Notes: generated by a model not told the origin, from the sequence alone. A DNA stretch of 64,000 nt from CAVQWT01 sp963717705 (GCA_963717705.1 CAVQWT010000004.1:124001-188000); one strand, 5' to 3'. Shown: positions 32,898 to 41,108, numbered from the stretch's first letter. Translations and numbers: made by a program.

Positions 32898-34175
32898 ATG
32901 GGCCGGCTCAATCTTTTCCAGTCGATGATGCTGGGCTGGCGCGACCTGCACCCCTACGCCGCCGCGCACGTGGTGACCATCGCGCATCCGCTGGACGGCA
33001 GCCGCCTCGCCGCCGCCATCGCCGAGGTGCTCGAATCGACCGGGCTCACCGGACTCAAGCTGGATCACGGCGGTCGACGATACACGTTCACCGGGGGTCC
33101 CGCTCGGTACGCGCTGGACGCCGTGCCCGCCGGCGCCGACGTCGACGCCGCGGTCGAGGCGGCCATCGAGTCCCGCATCAACGTGCGGTTTCCCGACGAC
33201 GGCCCGATCGAGCCGTTCCTGTTCTTCACGGTGGCCACGCCGGAGGGCTTCCGCCTCGGGGTGAGCTACGACCATCTGTACGCCGGCGGCGATTCGATCG
33301 CCGCGCTGCTGTCGTGGATCGTGGCGCGCTACGAGGCGCCCGCCGGCGCGGCGCCCGCCGTGCCGCGCCCCGTGCTGGACCCGCCGCGCTACGGCCGCCT
33401 GTTCAGGGCGCAGCTGCGGGCGCTGGTTGCCGGGTTTCCGCAGATGCCGGCGCTGGTGAGAGCCGCGCGCCGGAGCACGCGGCCGCGCATCGCGCATCCC
33501 GAGGACGGCTACAACGGCTATATACGGGTCCCGGTCGCCCCCGGCCGCCTGGCGGCGCTGCGAGCCGCCGGGCGTGCGTGGCAGCTCTCGACCAACGACC
33601 TGCTGCTCGCCGCGTTGCTGCTCGCCGTGGCCCCGCTGGCGTCCGACCGCGGCGGCAGGCGGCCGGACATTGCCGTGGCGTCGATCGTCAACGTGCGCGC
33701 GGATTTCCAGCCGCCGCCGGATCGCGTCTTCGGCCAGTTCCTGTCGGCGTTTCGCGTCACCCACCCGGTGCCACCGGGGGCGACGCTGCGCGAGGTTGCC
33801 GCCGACATCGCGGCGACGACGCGGCGGGTCAAGTCGCGCAAGCTGTACCTGCAGTCGCTGCTGCTGATGGCGTTCGCACGCCCGCTGCTTGCGTTGATGT
33901 CGCCCGAGCGCAGGGCGCAGTTCTTCTTCAAGCATCACCCGGCGTTCGGCGGGCTCACGCTGCTCAACGTCGACGCGCTTTGGCCGGGCGCGCCGCCGTA
34001 CCTGCGTGCTGCATCGACCGGCCCGCTCACGCTGCTCGTGCTCGCGGCGAGCGTCGCCGGCGGCGAGCTGTCGGTCGGCATGACGTTCCGGCTCGCCGAG
34101 CTCCCCCGGGAGGCCGCGCGGGCGCTGGGCAGCCGGTTCGCTTCCGTTCTGGACGCAGTGCCGCGACCGGGCTGA
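32898..34175 (+). CDS. Condensation-domain-fold acyltransferase with degenerate motif
   Basis: A 425-residue protein resembling the chloramphenicol-acetyltransferase/condensation superfamily (PapA and wax-ester-synthase type). It has an N-terminal half with LNLFQSMMLGWRDLHPYAAAH and RLAAAIAEVLESTGLTGL, the motif YDHLYAGGDSIAALL, then LSTNDLLLAALLLAV, ASIVNVRADF and FGQFLSAFRVTHPV. The canonical HHxxxDG reads DHLYAGG here: the second His is kept, the first His and the Asp are not. Activity as a transferase is therefore plausible but not assured. It lies directly upstream of the fatty-acid-synthase-like genes. Confidence 0.75.
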   Translation: MGRLNLFQSMMLGWRDLHPYAAAHVVTIAHPLDGSRLAAAIAEVLESTGLTGLKLDHGGRRYTFTGGPARYALDAVPAGADVDAAVEAAIESRINVRFPDDGPIEPFLFFTVATPEGFRLGVSYDHLYAGGDSIAALLSWIVARYEAPAGAAPAVPRPVLDPPRYGRLFRAQLRALVAGFPQMPALVRAARRSTRPRIAHPEDGYNGYIRVPVAPGRLAALRAAGRAWQLSTNDLLLAALLLAVAPLASDRGGRRPDIAVASIVNVRADFQPPPDRVFGQFLSAFRVTHPVPPGATLREVAADIAATTRRVKSRKLYLQSLLLMAFARPLLALMSPERRAQFFFKHHPAFGGLTLLNVDALWPGAPPYLRAASTGPLTLLVLAASVAGGELSVGMTFRLAELPREAARALGSRFASVLDAVPRPG

Positions 34176-34320
34176 GTGCGCGCCGCGACCGCGGGCGCAC
34201 CCACCCCGCGGGGCGCACCGCCGCATCCGACGCATCGGCTGCGCCGGCGCGTGGACGACCCTACCCGAAGGCGCCGGACTCTGCCGTCGGGGCGATCGTC
34301 GGGGAAGGCGCCGGATCGCC

Positions 34321-34326
34321 TATAAT
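34321..34326 (+). promoter_or_regulatory. Candidate -10 element (TATAAT) of the lipid-synthesis operon
   Basis: A perfect TATAAT in a short AT-rich island, 84 bp upstream of the FabL-like gene. No convincing -35 box lies 16-18 bp before it. Probable start of the fabL-to-acyltransferase transcript. Confidence 0.45.
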
Positions 34327-34410
34327 TATGCTTTTGCCACCCCGACGCGCCCGCCCGCCGGCAGCGAATGCCGGCACAGAGCGCGTCAAACATCGCAGGG
34401 AAGCCTCCTC

Positions 34411-35166
34411 ATGCCGGGCCCATTGGCGGGAAAGGTCGCGCTCATCACGGGTGCCGCGCGCGGCATCGGTCGCGCGTGCGCGCGCAAGCTCGCCGCCGGC
34501 GGCTGCGACATCGTCGCCAACTACTACAACAGCCACGAGGAAGCCGAAGCGCTGTGCGCGGAACTGCGCGCGCAGGGCCGGCGCGCGCTCGCGGTGCAGG
34601 GCAGCGTCGGCGTGCCGGACAGCGTCGACGAGATGTTCGCGGCGATCGGCGCCGAGTTCGACCGGCTCGACATCGTCGTCAGCAACGCCGCGTCGGGCGT
34701 GCTGAAGCCGGCGATGGACATGTCGCTGAAGCACTTTCGCTGGTGCATGGAGACCAACGCGCTGGCGCTGAACCTGCTCGCGCAGCGGGCGGTGCCGATG
34801 ATGAAGGACGGCGGCCGCATCGTGGCGATGTCGAGCCTCGGCGCGCAGCGAGCGATGCCGTCGTACGGCTTCGTCGGCGCGTCCAAGGCTGCGCTCGAGG
34901 CGCTGGTGCGCACGCTGGCGCAGGAACTCGGGCCGCGCGGCGTCCGCGTCAACGCGGTGTCCGCCGGGGTCGTCGACACCGACGCGCTGGGCTATTTCCC
35001 CAATCGCGAGCAGCTGCTCGCGGAGTTCGCCGCGCGCACGCCGGCGGGGCCGCGGCTCTCGCCGGAGAACGTCGCCGACGCGGTGTACCTGCTGTGCCTG
35101 CCGGAAGCGTCGTGGATCAACGGCCACACGCTGGTCGTCGACGGCGGCTTCGCCATCTCGGGCTGA
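34411..35166 (+). CDS. fabL: FabL-like enoyl-ACP reductase (SDR family)
   Basis: A 251-residue short-chain dehydrogenase. It has cofactor motif LITGAARGIGRAC and VSNAASGVLKPAMDM in place of the common NNAG. The active site is MSSLGAQRAMPSYGFVGASKAAL, with Tyr and Lys in Y-x6-K spacing typical of enoyl reductases rather than Y-x3-K ketoreductases. The stretch VVDTDALGYFPNREQLLAEFAARTPAG closely resembles Bacillus FabL (enoyl-ACP reductase III) as I remember it. It would saturate the enoyl intermediate in the elongation cycle of this cluster. The neighbouring FabG supplies the ketoreduction. Confidence 0.8.
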   Translation: MPGPLAGKVALITGAARGIGRACARKLAAGGCDIVANYYNSHEEAEALCAELRAQGRRALAVQGSVGVPDSVDEMFAAIGAEFDRLDIVVSNAASGVLKPAMDMSLKHFRWCMETNALALNLLAQRAVPMMKDGGRIVAMSSLGAQRAMPSYGFVGASKAALEALVRTLAQELGPRGVRVNAVSAGVVDTDALGYFPNREQLLAEFAARTPAGPRLSPENVADAVYLLCLPEASWINGHTLVVDGGFAISG

Positions 35167-35173
35167 TCCGGCC

Positions 35174-35932
35174 ATGGCGTTCGAATCGGGTCTTTCGGGC
35201 AAGGTCGCGATCGTCACCGGCGGCTCCCGCGGCATCGGCCGCGCGATCGTCGAGCTGCTCGCCGCCGAGGGCGCCGAGGTGACCTTCTTCTACCGCGGCA
35301 ACGCCGAGGCGGCGGCCGAGGTCGTCGCCGCCGTCAATGCGGCCGGCGGCAGGGCGGCGGCGGCGCAGGTCGACGTCCGCGACGCCGCGGCGTGCGCCGC
35401 GGCGGTCGAGGCGGTCGCCGATCGCTGCGGCCGCATCGACATCCTGGTAAACAACGCCGGCGTCATCCGCGACAACCTGATGGCGATGCTCGAGGACGAC
35501 GACATCGCGACGGTGCTCGACACCAACATCGGCGGCGTGTTCAACGTCACGCGCCCGGTGATCCCGCACATGATGTCGAAGCGCGCAGGGCGCATCGTCA
35601 ACCTGTCGTCGGTCGCGGGCGCCAAGGGCGGGCGTGGCCAGGCCAACTACGCGGCGAGCAAGGGCGCGATCGACGCACTGACGCGGGCGCTGGCGGTCGA
35701 GCTCGCGCCGCGCAGGATTCTCGTCAACGCGGTCGCGCCCGGCGTCATCGACACCGAGATGTCGCAGGACGTGCGCGACCTCGCGGGCGACGAGGTCAAG
35801 GCGCGCATCCTGCTCAGGCGCTACGGCACCGCGCGCGAAGTCGCGAACGCGGTGGGATTTTTCGTGTCCGGCCTCGCGGATTACGTGACCGGGCAGGTGC
35901 TGTATGTGGACGGCGGTTTCAAGATGGAGTGA
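35174..35932 (+). CDS. fabG: 3-oxoacyl-ACP reductase FabG-like
   Basis: A 252-residue SDR ketoreductase. The NADPH site is VAIVTGGSRGIGRAI, with ILVNNAGVIRDNLMAML, the catalytic Ser-Tyr-Lys region IVNLSSVAGAKGGRGQANYAASKGAI, VNAVAPGVIDTEM and the C-terminal TGQVLYVDGGFKM. Typical FabG length. It is seven bases after the FabL-like gene and two bases before the ACP gene, so it is in the same transcript. It would reduce beta-ketoacyl-ACP made by the two ketosynthases downstream. Confidence 0.92.
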   Translation: MAFESGLSGKVAIVTGGSRGIGRAIVELLAAEGAEVTFFYRGNAEAAAEVVAAVNAAGGRAAAAQVDVRDAAACAAAVEAVADRCGRIDILVNNAGVIRDNLMAMLEDDDIATVLDTNIGGVFNVTRPVIPHMMSKRAGRIVNLSSVAGAKGGRGQANYAASKGAIDALTRALAVELAPRRILVNAVAPGVIDTEMSQDVRDLAGDEVKARILLRRYGTAREVANAVGFFVSGLADYVTGQVLYVDGGFKME

Positions 35933-35934
35933 TC

Positions 35935-36363
35935 ATGAGCGAACAGGCAATCAGCAAGGAAGAAGTCATGGCGGTGTTCCCGGTCGTGCAGAAGACGATG
36001 GCGGACGCGCTCGGGTGCGAGCCCGAGGACATCAAGCTCGACGTGTCGCTGATCGAGGGGCTCGATGCCGAGTCGATCGATTTCCTCGACATGGTGTTCC
36101 GCCTCGAGCGCGCGTTCAAGGTGAAGATCCCGCGCGGCAAGATCATCGAGGACGTCCGCGGCGACATGCCCGAGGAGGAATTCGAGCAGAAGGGCGTGCT
36201 GACCGAGAAGGGCCTCGCGCAGCTGCGCCGGTACCTGTCGGAGATTCCGGACTCGCGCTTCAAGCCGACGATGAAGGTCGGCGAGATCGCCCGGCTGTAC
36301 ACCCCGGAGACCTTCTGCAAGCTCGTGATCCGCGCCCAGCGCGCAGCGTCCGCCGCGGCCTGA
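35935..36363 (+). CDS. Extended acyl carrier protein
   Basis: A 142-residue carrier protein. The first 80 residues are ACP-like: CEPEDIKLDVSLIEGLDAESIDFLDMVFRLERAF, with the predicted phosphopantetheine Ser47 in DAESID (canonical DSL replaced by ESI). Unlike ordinary ACPs (about 80 residues) it continues for 60 residues with MPEEEFEQKGVLTEKGLAQLRRYL and FKPTMKVGEIARLYTPETFCKLVI. This reads as a conserved extension rather than noise. Such long ACPs occur in specialised fatty-acid or polyketide clusters. Its stop overlaps the next start as TGATG. Confidence 0.88.
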   Translation: MSEQAISKEEVMAVFPVVQKTMADALGCEPEDIKLDVSLIEGLDAESIDFLDMVFRLERAFKVKIPRGKIIEDVRGDMPEEEFEQKGVLTEKGLAQLRRYLSEIPDSRFKPTMKVGEIARLYTPETFCKLVIRAQRAASAAA

Positions 36364-37259
36364 TGGGGGCCGGGGCCGCCAGCGCGGGAGCTCCGGCCGC
36401 AGGCGCCCGCGAGCGCTTCGCGGCGTTCTCGTTCGTCGATCGCATCTCCGCGGTCGACGCCTCGGGCCGCGTCCGCGGGGTCTACACGATTCCCGCCGGC
36501 CTGGACGCGTTTCCGGCGAGCCTCGTCGCCGAGGCCGTGGGCCAGCTGGCGGCGTGGGTCGCGATGGAGCGGGTGGGCTTCCGGCGCCGGCCGGTGGCGG
36601 CACTCGCCGGCGAGACGCGGTTCCACGCGCTCGCGCGCCCGGGCGACACGCTCGAGCTCGCCGTCGACATCGAGGCCTGCGACGACGAGACGATCTCGTA
36701 CGGTGGCCGCGCCACGGTCGACGGCCGGCTGGTGCTGGAGTTGCTCGACTGCCTCGGGCCGATGCTCGATGCAAGCGAGTTCGACGACCCGGCCGCGCTG
36801 GCCGCCGACTACGCGGTGCTCACCGGGCCCGGAGCGCCGGCCGGTCGATTCCGCGGCGTCGCGCTGCCGCCGCTGGTCGACACCGCGCACGAGGCGGGAG
36901 TCCGCGTCGACGCCACGCTGGACGTGCCGGCCGCGGCGCCGTTCTTCGCCGACCACTTTCCGCGCCGGCCGGTGTTTCCGGCGACGCTGATGCTCGACGT
37001 CCTGCTCGGGCTCGCCGGGCGTGTCGCCGCGGAAGCCGCGGGCACTCCGGTGCGCCTCGCGCGCATCACCAACGTAAAGGTGCGGTCGTTCACGCCGCCG
37101 GGGGTGACGCTGAAGCTCTTCGCCGAGACCGGCGACAGCGCGGCCGGCGGCGACGGCACCGTCGCCGTCAAGGTCGGCGTGCCGCCCGAAGGCGCCGAAC
37201 GCCGGCCGGTCGCCGCCGCGCGGATGATCTTTGTCCCCGTCACCGAAGGAAGCGCATGA
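36363..37259 (+). CDS. Double-hotdog 3-hydroxyacyl-ACP dehydratase-like protein
   Basis: A 298-residue protein with two hotdog halves. The N-terminal half (FSFVDRISAVDASGRVRGVYTIP, FPASLVAEAVGQLAAWVAM) resembles FabZ without the catalytic His. The C-terminal half has FFADHFPRRPVFPATLMLDVLLGL, matching the FabZ/FabA active-site helix with His198. An Asp (in LMLD) stands where the catalytic Glu normally is, and Ala-Thr replaces the usual Gly-Val. Expected to dehydrate 3-hydroxyacyl-ACP; the substitutions could change chain or stereo preference. Its stop overlaps the first ketosynthase start (ATGA). Confidence 0.83.
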   Translation: MGAGAASAGAPAAGARERFAAFSFVDRISAVDASGRVRGVYTIPAGLDAFPASLVAEAVGQLAAWVAMERVGFRRRPVAALAGETRFHALARPGDTLELAVDIEACDDETISYGGRATVDGRLVLELLDCLGPMLDASEFDDPAALAADYAVLTGPGAPAGRFRGVALPPLVDTAHEAGVRVDATLDVPAAAPFFADHFPRRPVFPATLMLDVLLGLAGRVAAEAAGTPVRLARITNVKVRSFTPPGVTLKLFAETGDSAAGGDGTVAVKVGVPPEGAERRPVAAARMIFVPVTEGSA

Positions 37260-38569
37260 CCGCTCGACGACGCGTTGCCATCACCGGCATCGGCCTGGTC
37301 ACCCCCGCGGGGCTCGACGCCGCGTCGACCTGGGACCGGCTGAAGGCGGCGAGGAGCTGCGCCGGGCCGATCACGATCTTCGACGCGTCGGGATTCTCGA
37401 CCCGCATCGCCGCCGAGGTGAAGGACCTCGACCGCCTGCCGCCGCTCGACGACCGCAAGCTGCTCAAGTACGCGAACCGCTCGCACCGGTTCGCGCTGGC
37501 GGCGGCGGACCAGGCGATCGCCGACGCGGGCATCCGGCCGACGGCGCAGGACCGCGGCCGCTGGAGCTGCGTCGTGGGCACCGGGATGATGACGGTCGCG
37601 TACGACGAGCTCGCGTCGATCCAGGCCGCGGCTGCGCCCGAGGGCGAGCTGCTGCCGGACCGCCTGCTCGACCTCCCCACCGCCAACGACCCGATGGCCT
37701 TCGCGCGCAGCCAGTCGACCGCCGGCGTGTCGCTGCTGCTGCGCCGCTTCGGCATCGGTGGCTACGCATCGAGCGTGCACACCGCCTGCGCATCGGGCGG
37801 CCAGGCCGTCGGCACGGCGATGCGGCTGATCCGCCGCGGCGTCGCCGACCGCGTGCTGACCGGCGGCTTCGACTCGATGATCTCGCCGATGGGCCTGTCC
37901 GGCTTCTGCCTGCTGTCCGCGGTGTCCCCCGACAACGACGCGCCCGAGCGCGCGAGCAGGCCGTTCGACCTCACCCGCAACGGCTTCGTGCTCGGCGAGG
38001 GCGCGGGCTTCCTCGTGCTCGAGGAATGGGGCGCCGCGGTGCGACGCGGCGCGACGATCTACGCCGAGCTCGCCGGCGACGGCAATTCGCTGTCGTCGTA
38101 CCGCATCACCGACTCGCACCCGTCGGGCGACGGTCCGATCCAGGCGATGCGGCGCGCGATCGCCGACGCCGGCGCGACCGCCGCGGACGTCGACTACCTC
38201 AATGCCCACGGCACGTCGACGCCGATGAACGACCGCAGCGAGTGCGCGGCGGTGAACGCCGTGTTCGGCGCCGGCGCCAGGGCCGTCGCCGTCAGCTCGA
38301 CCAAGAGTGTGATGGGCCACCTGATCGCGGCTGCCGGCGCGGTCGAGGCCGGCGTCTGCGCGCTCGCCATCCGCGACGGACTGATGCCGCCCAACGCCAA
38401 TCTTCAGCAACAGGACCCCGACTGCGACGTCGACATCGTCCGCGACGCGCCGCGTGCGCGTCGCGTGCGCGTCGCGCTGTCCAACTCGCTGGGCTTCGGC
38501 GGCAGCAACAGCTGCCTCGCGTTCCGGCATCCGGAAGAGACCGCGGCGCTGGTCGCGGCGGGACGGTGA
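37256..38569 (+). CDS. Beta-ketoacyl-ACP synthase (FabF-like), first copy
   Basis: A 437-residue ketosynthase of the FabF/KAS II type. The catalytic triad is complete: Cys178 (HTACASGGQA), His318 (NAHGTSTPMND) and His355 (SVMGHLIAAAG). The C-terminal LSNSLGFGGSNSCLAF is conserved. It catalyses decarboxylative condensation of malonyl-ACP with an acyl chain. ATG 37256 overlaps the dehydratase stop. The second ketosynthase follows after five bases and differs strongly, so the pair is not a recent duplication. Confidence 0.93.
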   Translation: MTARRRVAITGIGLVTPAGLDAASTWDRLKAARSCAGPITIFDASGFSTRIAAEVKDLDRLPPLDDRKLLKYANRSHRFALAAADQAIADAGIRPTAQDRGRWSCVVGTGMMTVAYDELASIQAAAAPEGELLPDRLLDLPTANDPMAFARSQSTAGVSLLLRRFGIGGYASSVHTACASGGQAVGTAMRLIRRGVADRVLTGGFDSMISPMGLSGFCLLSAVSPDNDAPERASRPFDLTRNGFVLGEGAGFLVLEEWGAAVRRGATIYAELAGDGNSLSSYRITDSHPSGDGPIQAMRRAIADAGATAADVDYLNAHGTSTPMNDRSECAAVNAVFGAGARAVAVSSTKSVMGHLIAAAGAVEAGVCALAIRDGLMPPNANLQQQDPDCDVDIVRDAPRARRVRVALSNSLGFGGSNSCLAFRHPEETAALVAAGR

Positions 38570-38574
38570 GCGCC

Positions 38575-39852
38575 ATGGCCCGCATCGTCATCACCGGCAC
38601 CGGCGCCGTCTGCGGCGCGGGCCGCGACCCGGCGTCGATCGTCGACGCGCTGGCCGCCGGCCGCTCGGCGGTTGCGCCGATCGCCGGCTGGGACTCGGCG
38701 CAGTGGCCGCGCCGCCACGCCGCCGAGGTCGCCGACTACAACGGCAGCGAGCTGCTCGGCGACCGCAAGCTGATGAAGCTCGTCCGTCGCTCCGACGTGT
38801 TCGGCATCTACGCCGGCACGAAGGCGATCGAGCAGGCCGCGTTCACGCCGTATCGCGACGGGCTCGACGAAGCTGCAGCGGCGGAGTTCGCCGACCAGAC
38901 CGGCTGCTACGTCGGCTCCGGCGGCGGCGCGTACAACGTCAATTACGACTTCTTCCCGCTGATGGCGGCGGCGCAGGGCAGCCTGGAGCGCTTCGGCCGC
39001 GAGCTGCCCGACACCGTCAATCCGATGTGGCTGCTGCGCACGCTGCCGAACAACGTGCTCTGCCACGTCGGCATCCGGCACGGCCTCAAGGGGCCGAACG
39101 CCTGCATCACCAATCACTGCGTCAGCGGCATGCTCGCGGTGATCGAGGGCGCGCTGGCGATCAGGGAGGGCGAGGCGCAGCGCGTCGTCGCCGTCGGCCA
39201 CGACGCACCGATCGAGCCGCAGACGCTGCTGTACTACCAGCGCGCCGGGCTGGTCGCGCAGGACACGCTGCGGCCCTTCGACGCCCGCCACGACGGCAGC
39301 CTGCTCGGTGAAGGCGCGGCCGCGCTGGTGCTGGAGACCGAGGTGTCGGCGGCGGCCCGCGGCGCGACGGTCCTCGGCGAATACCTCGGTGGCGGCGACG
39401 CGTCGGACGGCGAAGGCCTGCTCGCGATCCGCGCCGACGGTGACGGCCCGGCGCGCGCGATCGAAGCCGCGCTCGCCGACGCCGGCCTCGCCGCTGCCGA
39501 CGTCGGCATGGTCGTCGCGCACGGCAACGGCACGCCGCAATCCGACGCGTCGGAGGCCGCCGCGCTGCGCCGCGTCTTCGGCGCCGCGATGCCGCCGGTC
39601 ACCGCCTTCAAGTGGGCGACGGGTCACCTGCTGGCGGCGTCGGGGATCCTCGACGTCGCGGTCGGCCTGGAAGCGCTGCGGCGGCGGATCGTCCCGGGCG
39701 TGGCGAACTTCGCGACCGCCGGCGCAGGCTGCGAGGGCGTCGCGGTGTCCAGCGCCGCGCAGGCGCCCCGCGGCGACGTCGTGCTCGTCGTCTGCCGCGG
39801 GTTCGGCGGCACCAACGCCGCGCTGCTTCTGCGCGCGGCACGCGCCGCCTGA
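38575..39852 (+). CDS. Beta-ketoacyl-ACP synthase-like, second copy
   Basis: A 425-residue thiolase-fold ketosynthase. Catalytic residues are Cys182 (NHCVSGMLAV), His316 (VAHGNGTPQSD) and His351 (WATGHLLAASG), with the ending VVCRGFGGTNAALLL. Because Cys and both His are present it is not a simple chain-length factor. The surroundings of the Cys are unusual (ITNHC in place of the TACA type), suggesting a distinct primer specificity. ATG 38575 is used; a GTG at 38566 overlapping the previous stop (GTGA) would add three residues. Confidence 0.9.
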   Translation: MARIVITGTGAVCGAGRDPASIVDALAAGRSAVAPIAGWDSAQWPRRHAAEVADYNGSELLGDRKLMKLVRRSDVFGIYAGTKAIEQAAFTPYRDGLDEAAAAEFADQTGCYVGSGGGAYNVNYDFFPLMAAAQGSLERFGRELPDTVNPMWLLRTLPNNVLCHVGIRHGLKGPNACITNHCVSGMLAVIEGALAIREGEAQRVVAVGHDAPIEPQTLLYYQRAGLVAQDTLRPFDARHDGSLLGEGAAALVLETEVSAAARGATVLGEYLGGGDASDGEGLLAIRADGDGPARAIEAALADAGLAAADVGMVVAHGNGTPQSDASEAAALRRVFGAAMPPVTAFKWATGHLLAASGILDVAVGLEALRRRIVPGVANFATAGAGCEGVAVSSAAQAPRGDVVLVVCRGFGGTNAALLLRAARAA

Positions 39853-39873
39853 ACGCCGTGACACCCGCGCGGC

Positions 39874-41082
39874 CTGCCCGACGGGTGCGCGGTCGACACC
39901 GTCGAGGTCGGACGGATCGAACGGCTGCTCGCGGCGACGCCCGACGAGGATCTCGGCAAGCTGTTCTCGCCGCGGGAAATCGCCGACGCCGGCGACGGCG
40001 CCGGCCGCGCGGCGAGCCTCGCCGCGCGCTTCGCGGCGAAGGAGGCCTGCCTCAAGCTCTTTCCCCGCGAAACCGCGCTCAACGTTATCACCGCGGTCGA
40101 CTTCGCCGTCGCCCGCGACGACTACGGCGCGCCGCGGATCGAGGTCTCGCCGGCGGCGGAAGTCGTGCTCGGCCGTCATCGCGTCGCCGCCATCCAGGTG
40201 TCGCTGACCCACACTCCCGACACCGCGTCCGCGGTCGCGCTGCGCGTGCCGGCGACCACCCGCGTCCCGTTTGCCGGCCGCATGCTCTGGCGCTGGCTGC
40301 CGTACCGGCGCGCGGTGATCGTCGACAACCTGCGGCGGGTCTTCGGCGCGAACGTCGGCGACGACGAGATCGAGCGCCTGGCGCAGGCGCACTACGGGCA
40401 CCTGTGGGCGCTGGTCGCCGAAATGGTCCGCTACCGCTTCCTGACGGCGCGGCAGAAGCAGGCGCTGGTGCGCGTCGAGGGGGTGCCGGAGTTCACGCGT
40501 GCGCTCGACGCGGGGAAGGGCGTGCTGATCGTCACCGGCCACTTCGGCAACTTCGAGGTGGCGACGGTCGCCGGGATCGCGCAGTTCCCGTTCGTCAAGG
40601 GGCGCATCCACTTCGTCCGCCGGCCGATCAAGCCGAAGTGGCTCGACGCGATGGTGACCCGTCGGTTCCGCGATGCCGGCTTCGGCGTCGTCGGCAAGAA
40701 GGGCTCGCTGGAGCAGATCGTCGCGTTGCTCGAGCGCGGCGACGCCGTCGTGTTCCCGTTCGACCAGCACGCGCGCAGGCCCGACGGCATCGACGTCGAG
40801 TTCTTCGGCCACGCCGCGGGGACGTTCAAGAGCCTCGCGGTGATCGCGCTGGCGACGGGCGCGCCGGTGATGCCGGCGGCGGCGTGGCGCGAGCCCGACG
40901 GGCACCACGTGCTGCGCTTCGAGCCGCCGCTGCCGCCGATCCACGACGACGACGTCGGCGTCGAGATCCGGCGCAACACCCGCGCCTACAACGCGGCGCT
41001 CGAGCGCGCGATCGTGCGCCACCCCGAGCAGTGGTGGTGGGTGCACCGGCGCTGGAAGGGCGCGGCGCCCGCGTCGCGCTGA
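39874..41082 (+). CDS. Holo-ACP synthase (AcpS-like) domain fused to LpxL-type acyltransferase
   Basis: One open frame with two domains. Residues about 1-125 resemble AcpS 4'-phosphopantetheinyl transferases: AVDTVEVGRIERLL with Asp8, then LFSPREIADA, ARFAAKEACLKLF with Glu57, and VSLTHTPDTASAVAL. From about residue 128 follows a lysophospholipid acyltransferase of the LpxL/HtrB family with YRRAVIVDNLRRVFG and the HxxxxE motif TGHFGNFEVA (His223), then FPFDQHARRPDGIDVEFFG. No ATG, GTG or TTG precedes the AcpS domain. CTG 39874 is the only plausible start after an in-frame stop at 39859. A shorter GTG start at 40165 would give only the acyltransferase part. It would activate the cluster ACP and transfer acyl chains. 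Confidence 0.72.
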   Translation: MPDGCAVDTVEVGRIERLLAATPDEDLGKLFSPREIADAGDGAGRAASLAARFAAKEACLKLFPRETALNVITAVDFAVARDDYGAPRIEVSPAAEVVLGRHRVAAIQVSLTHTPDTASAVALRVPATTRVPFAGRMLWRWLPYRRAVIVDNLRRVFGANVGDDEIERLAQAHYGHLWALVAEMVRYRFLTARQKQALVRVEGVPEFTRALDAGKGVLIVTGHFGNFEVATVAGIAQFPFVKGRIHFVRRPIKPKWLDAMVTRRFRDAGFGVVGKKGSLEQIVALLERGDAVVFPFDQHARRPDGIDVEFFGHAAGTFKSLAVIALATGAPVMPAAAWREPDGHHVLRFEPPLPPIHDDDVGVEIRRNTRAYNAALERAIVRHPEQWWWVHRRWKGAAPASR

Positions 41083-41087
41083 GCGCC

Positions 41088-41108
41088 GACGGCGTGCCGC
41101 CCGCCGTC
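41088..41108. terminator. Hairpin between convergent genes
   Basis: A perfect 7-bp stem GACGGCG/CGCCGTC (41088-41094 with 41102-41108) with a 7-nt loop. It lies six bases past the acyltransferase stop and touches the stop of the convergent SDR gene. No T-run, so termination is only a guess. Confidence 0.3.

Noticed and set aside
39858..39960. GTG 39858 as start of the acyltransferase fusion
   Set aside because: That frame reads Arg-rich noise; the AcpS domain is in another frame unless an indel is present.
38404..41046. 880-codon minus-strand open frame opposite the ketosynthase and acyltransferase genes
   Set aside because: It mirrors real coding sequence on the plus strand, has no motif, and is a GC-bias artefact.
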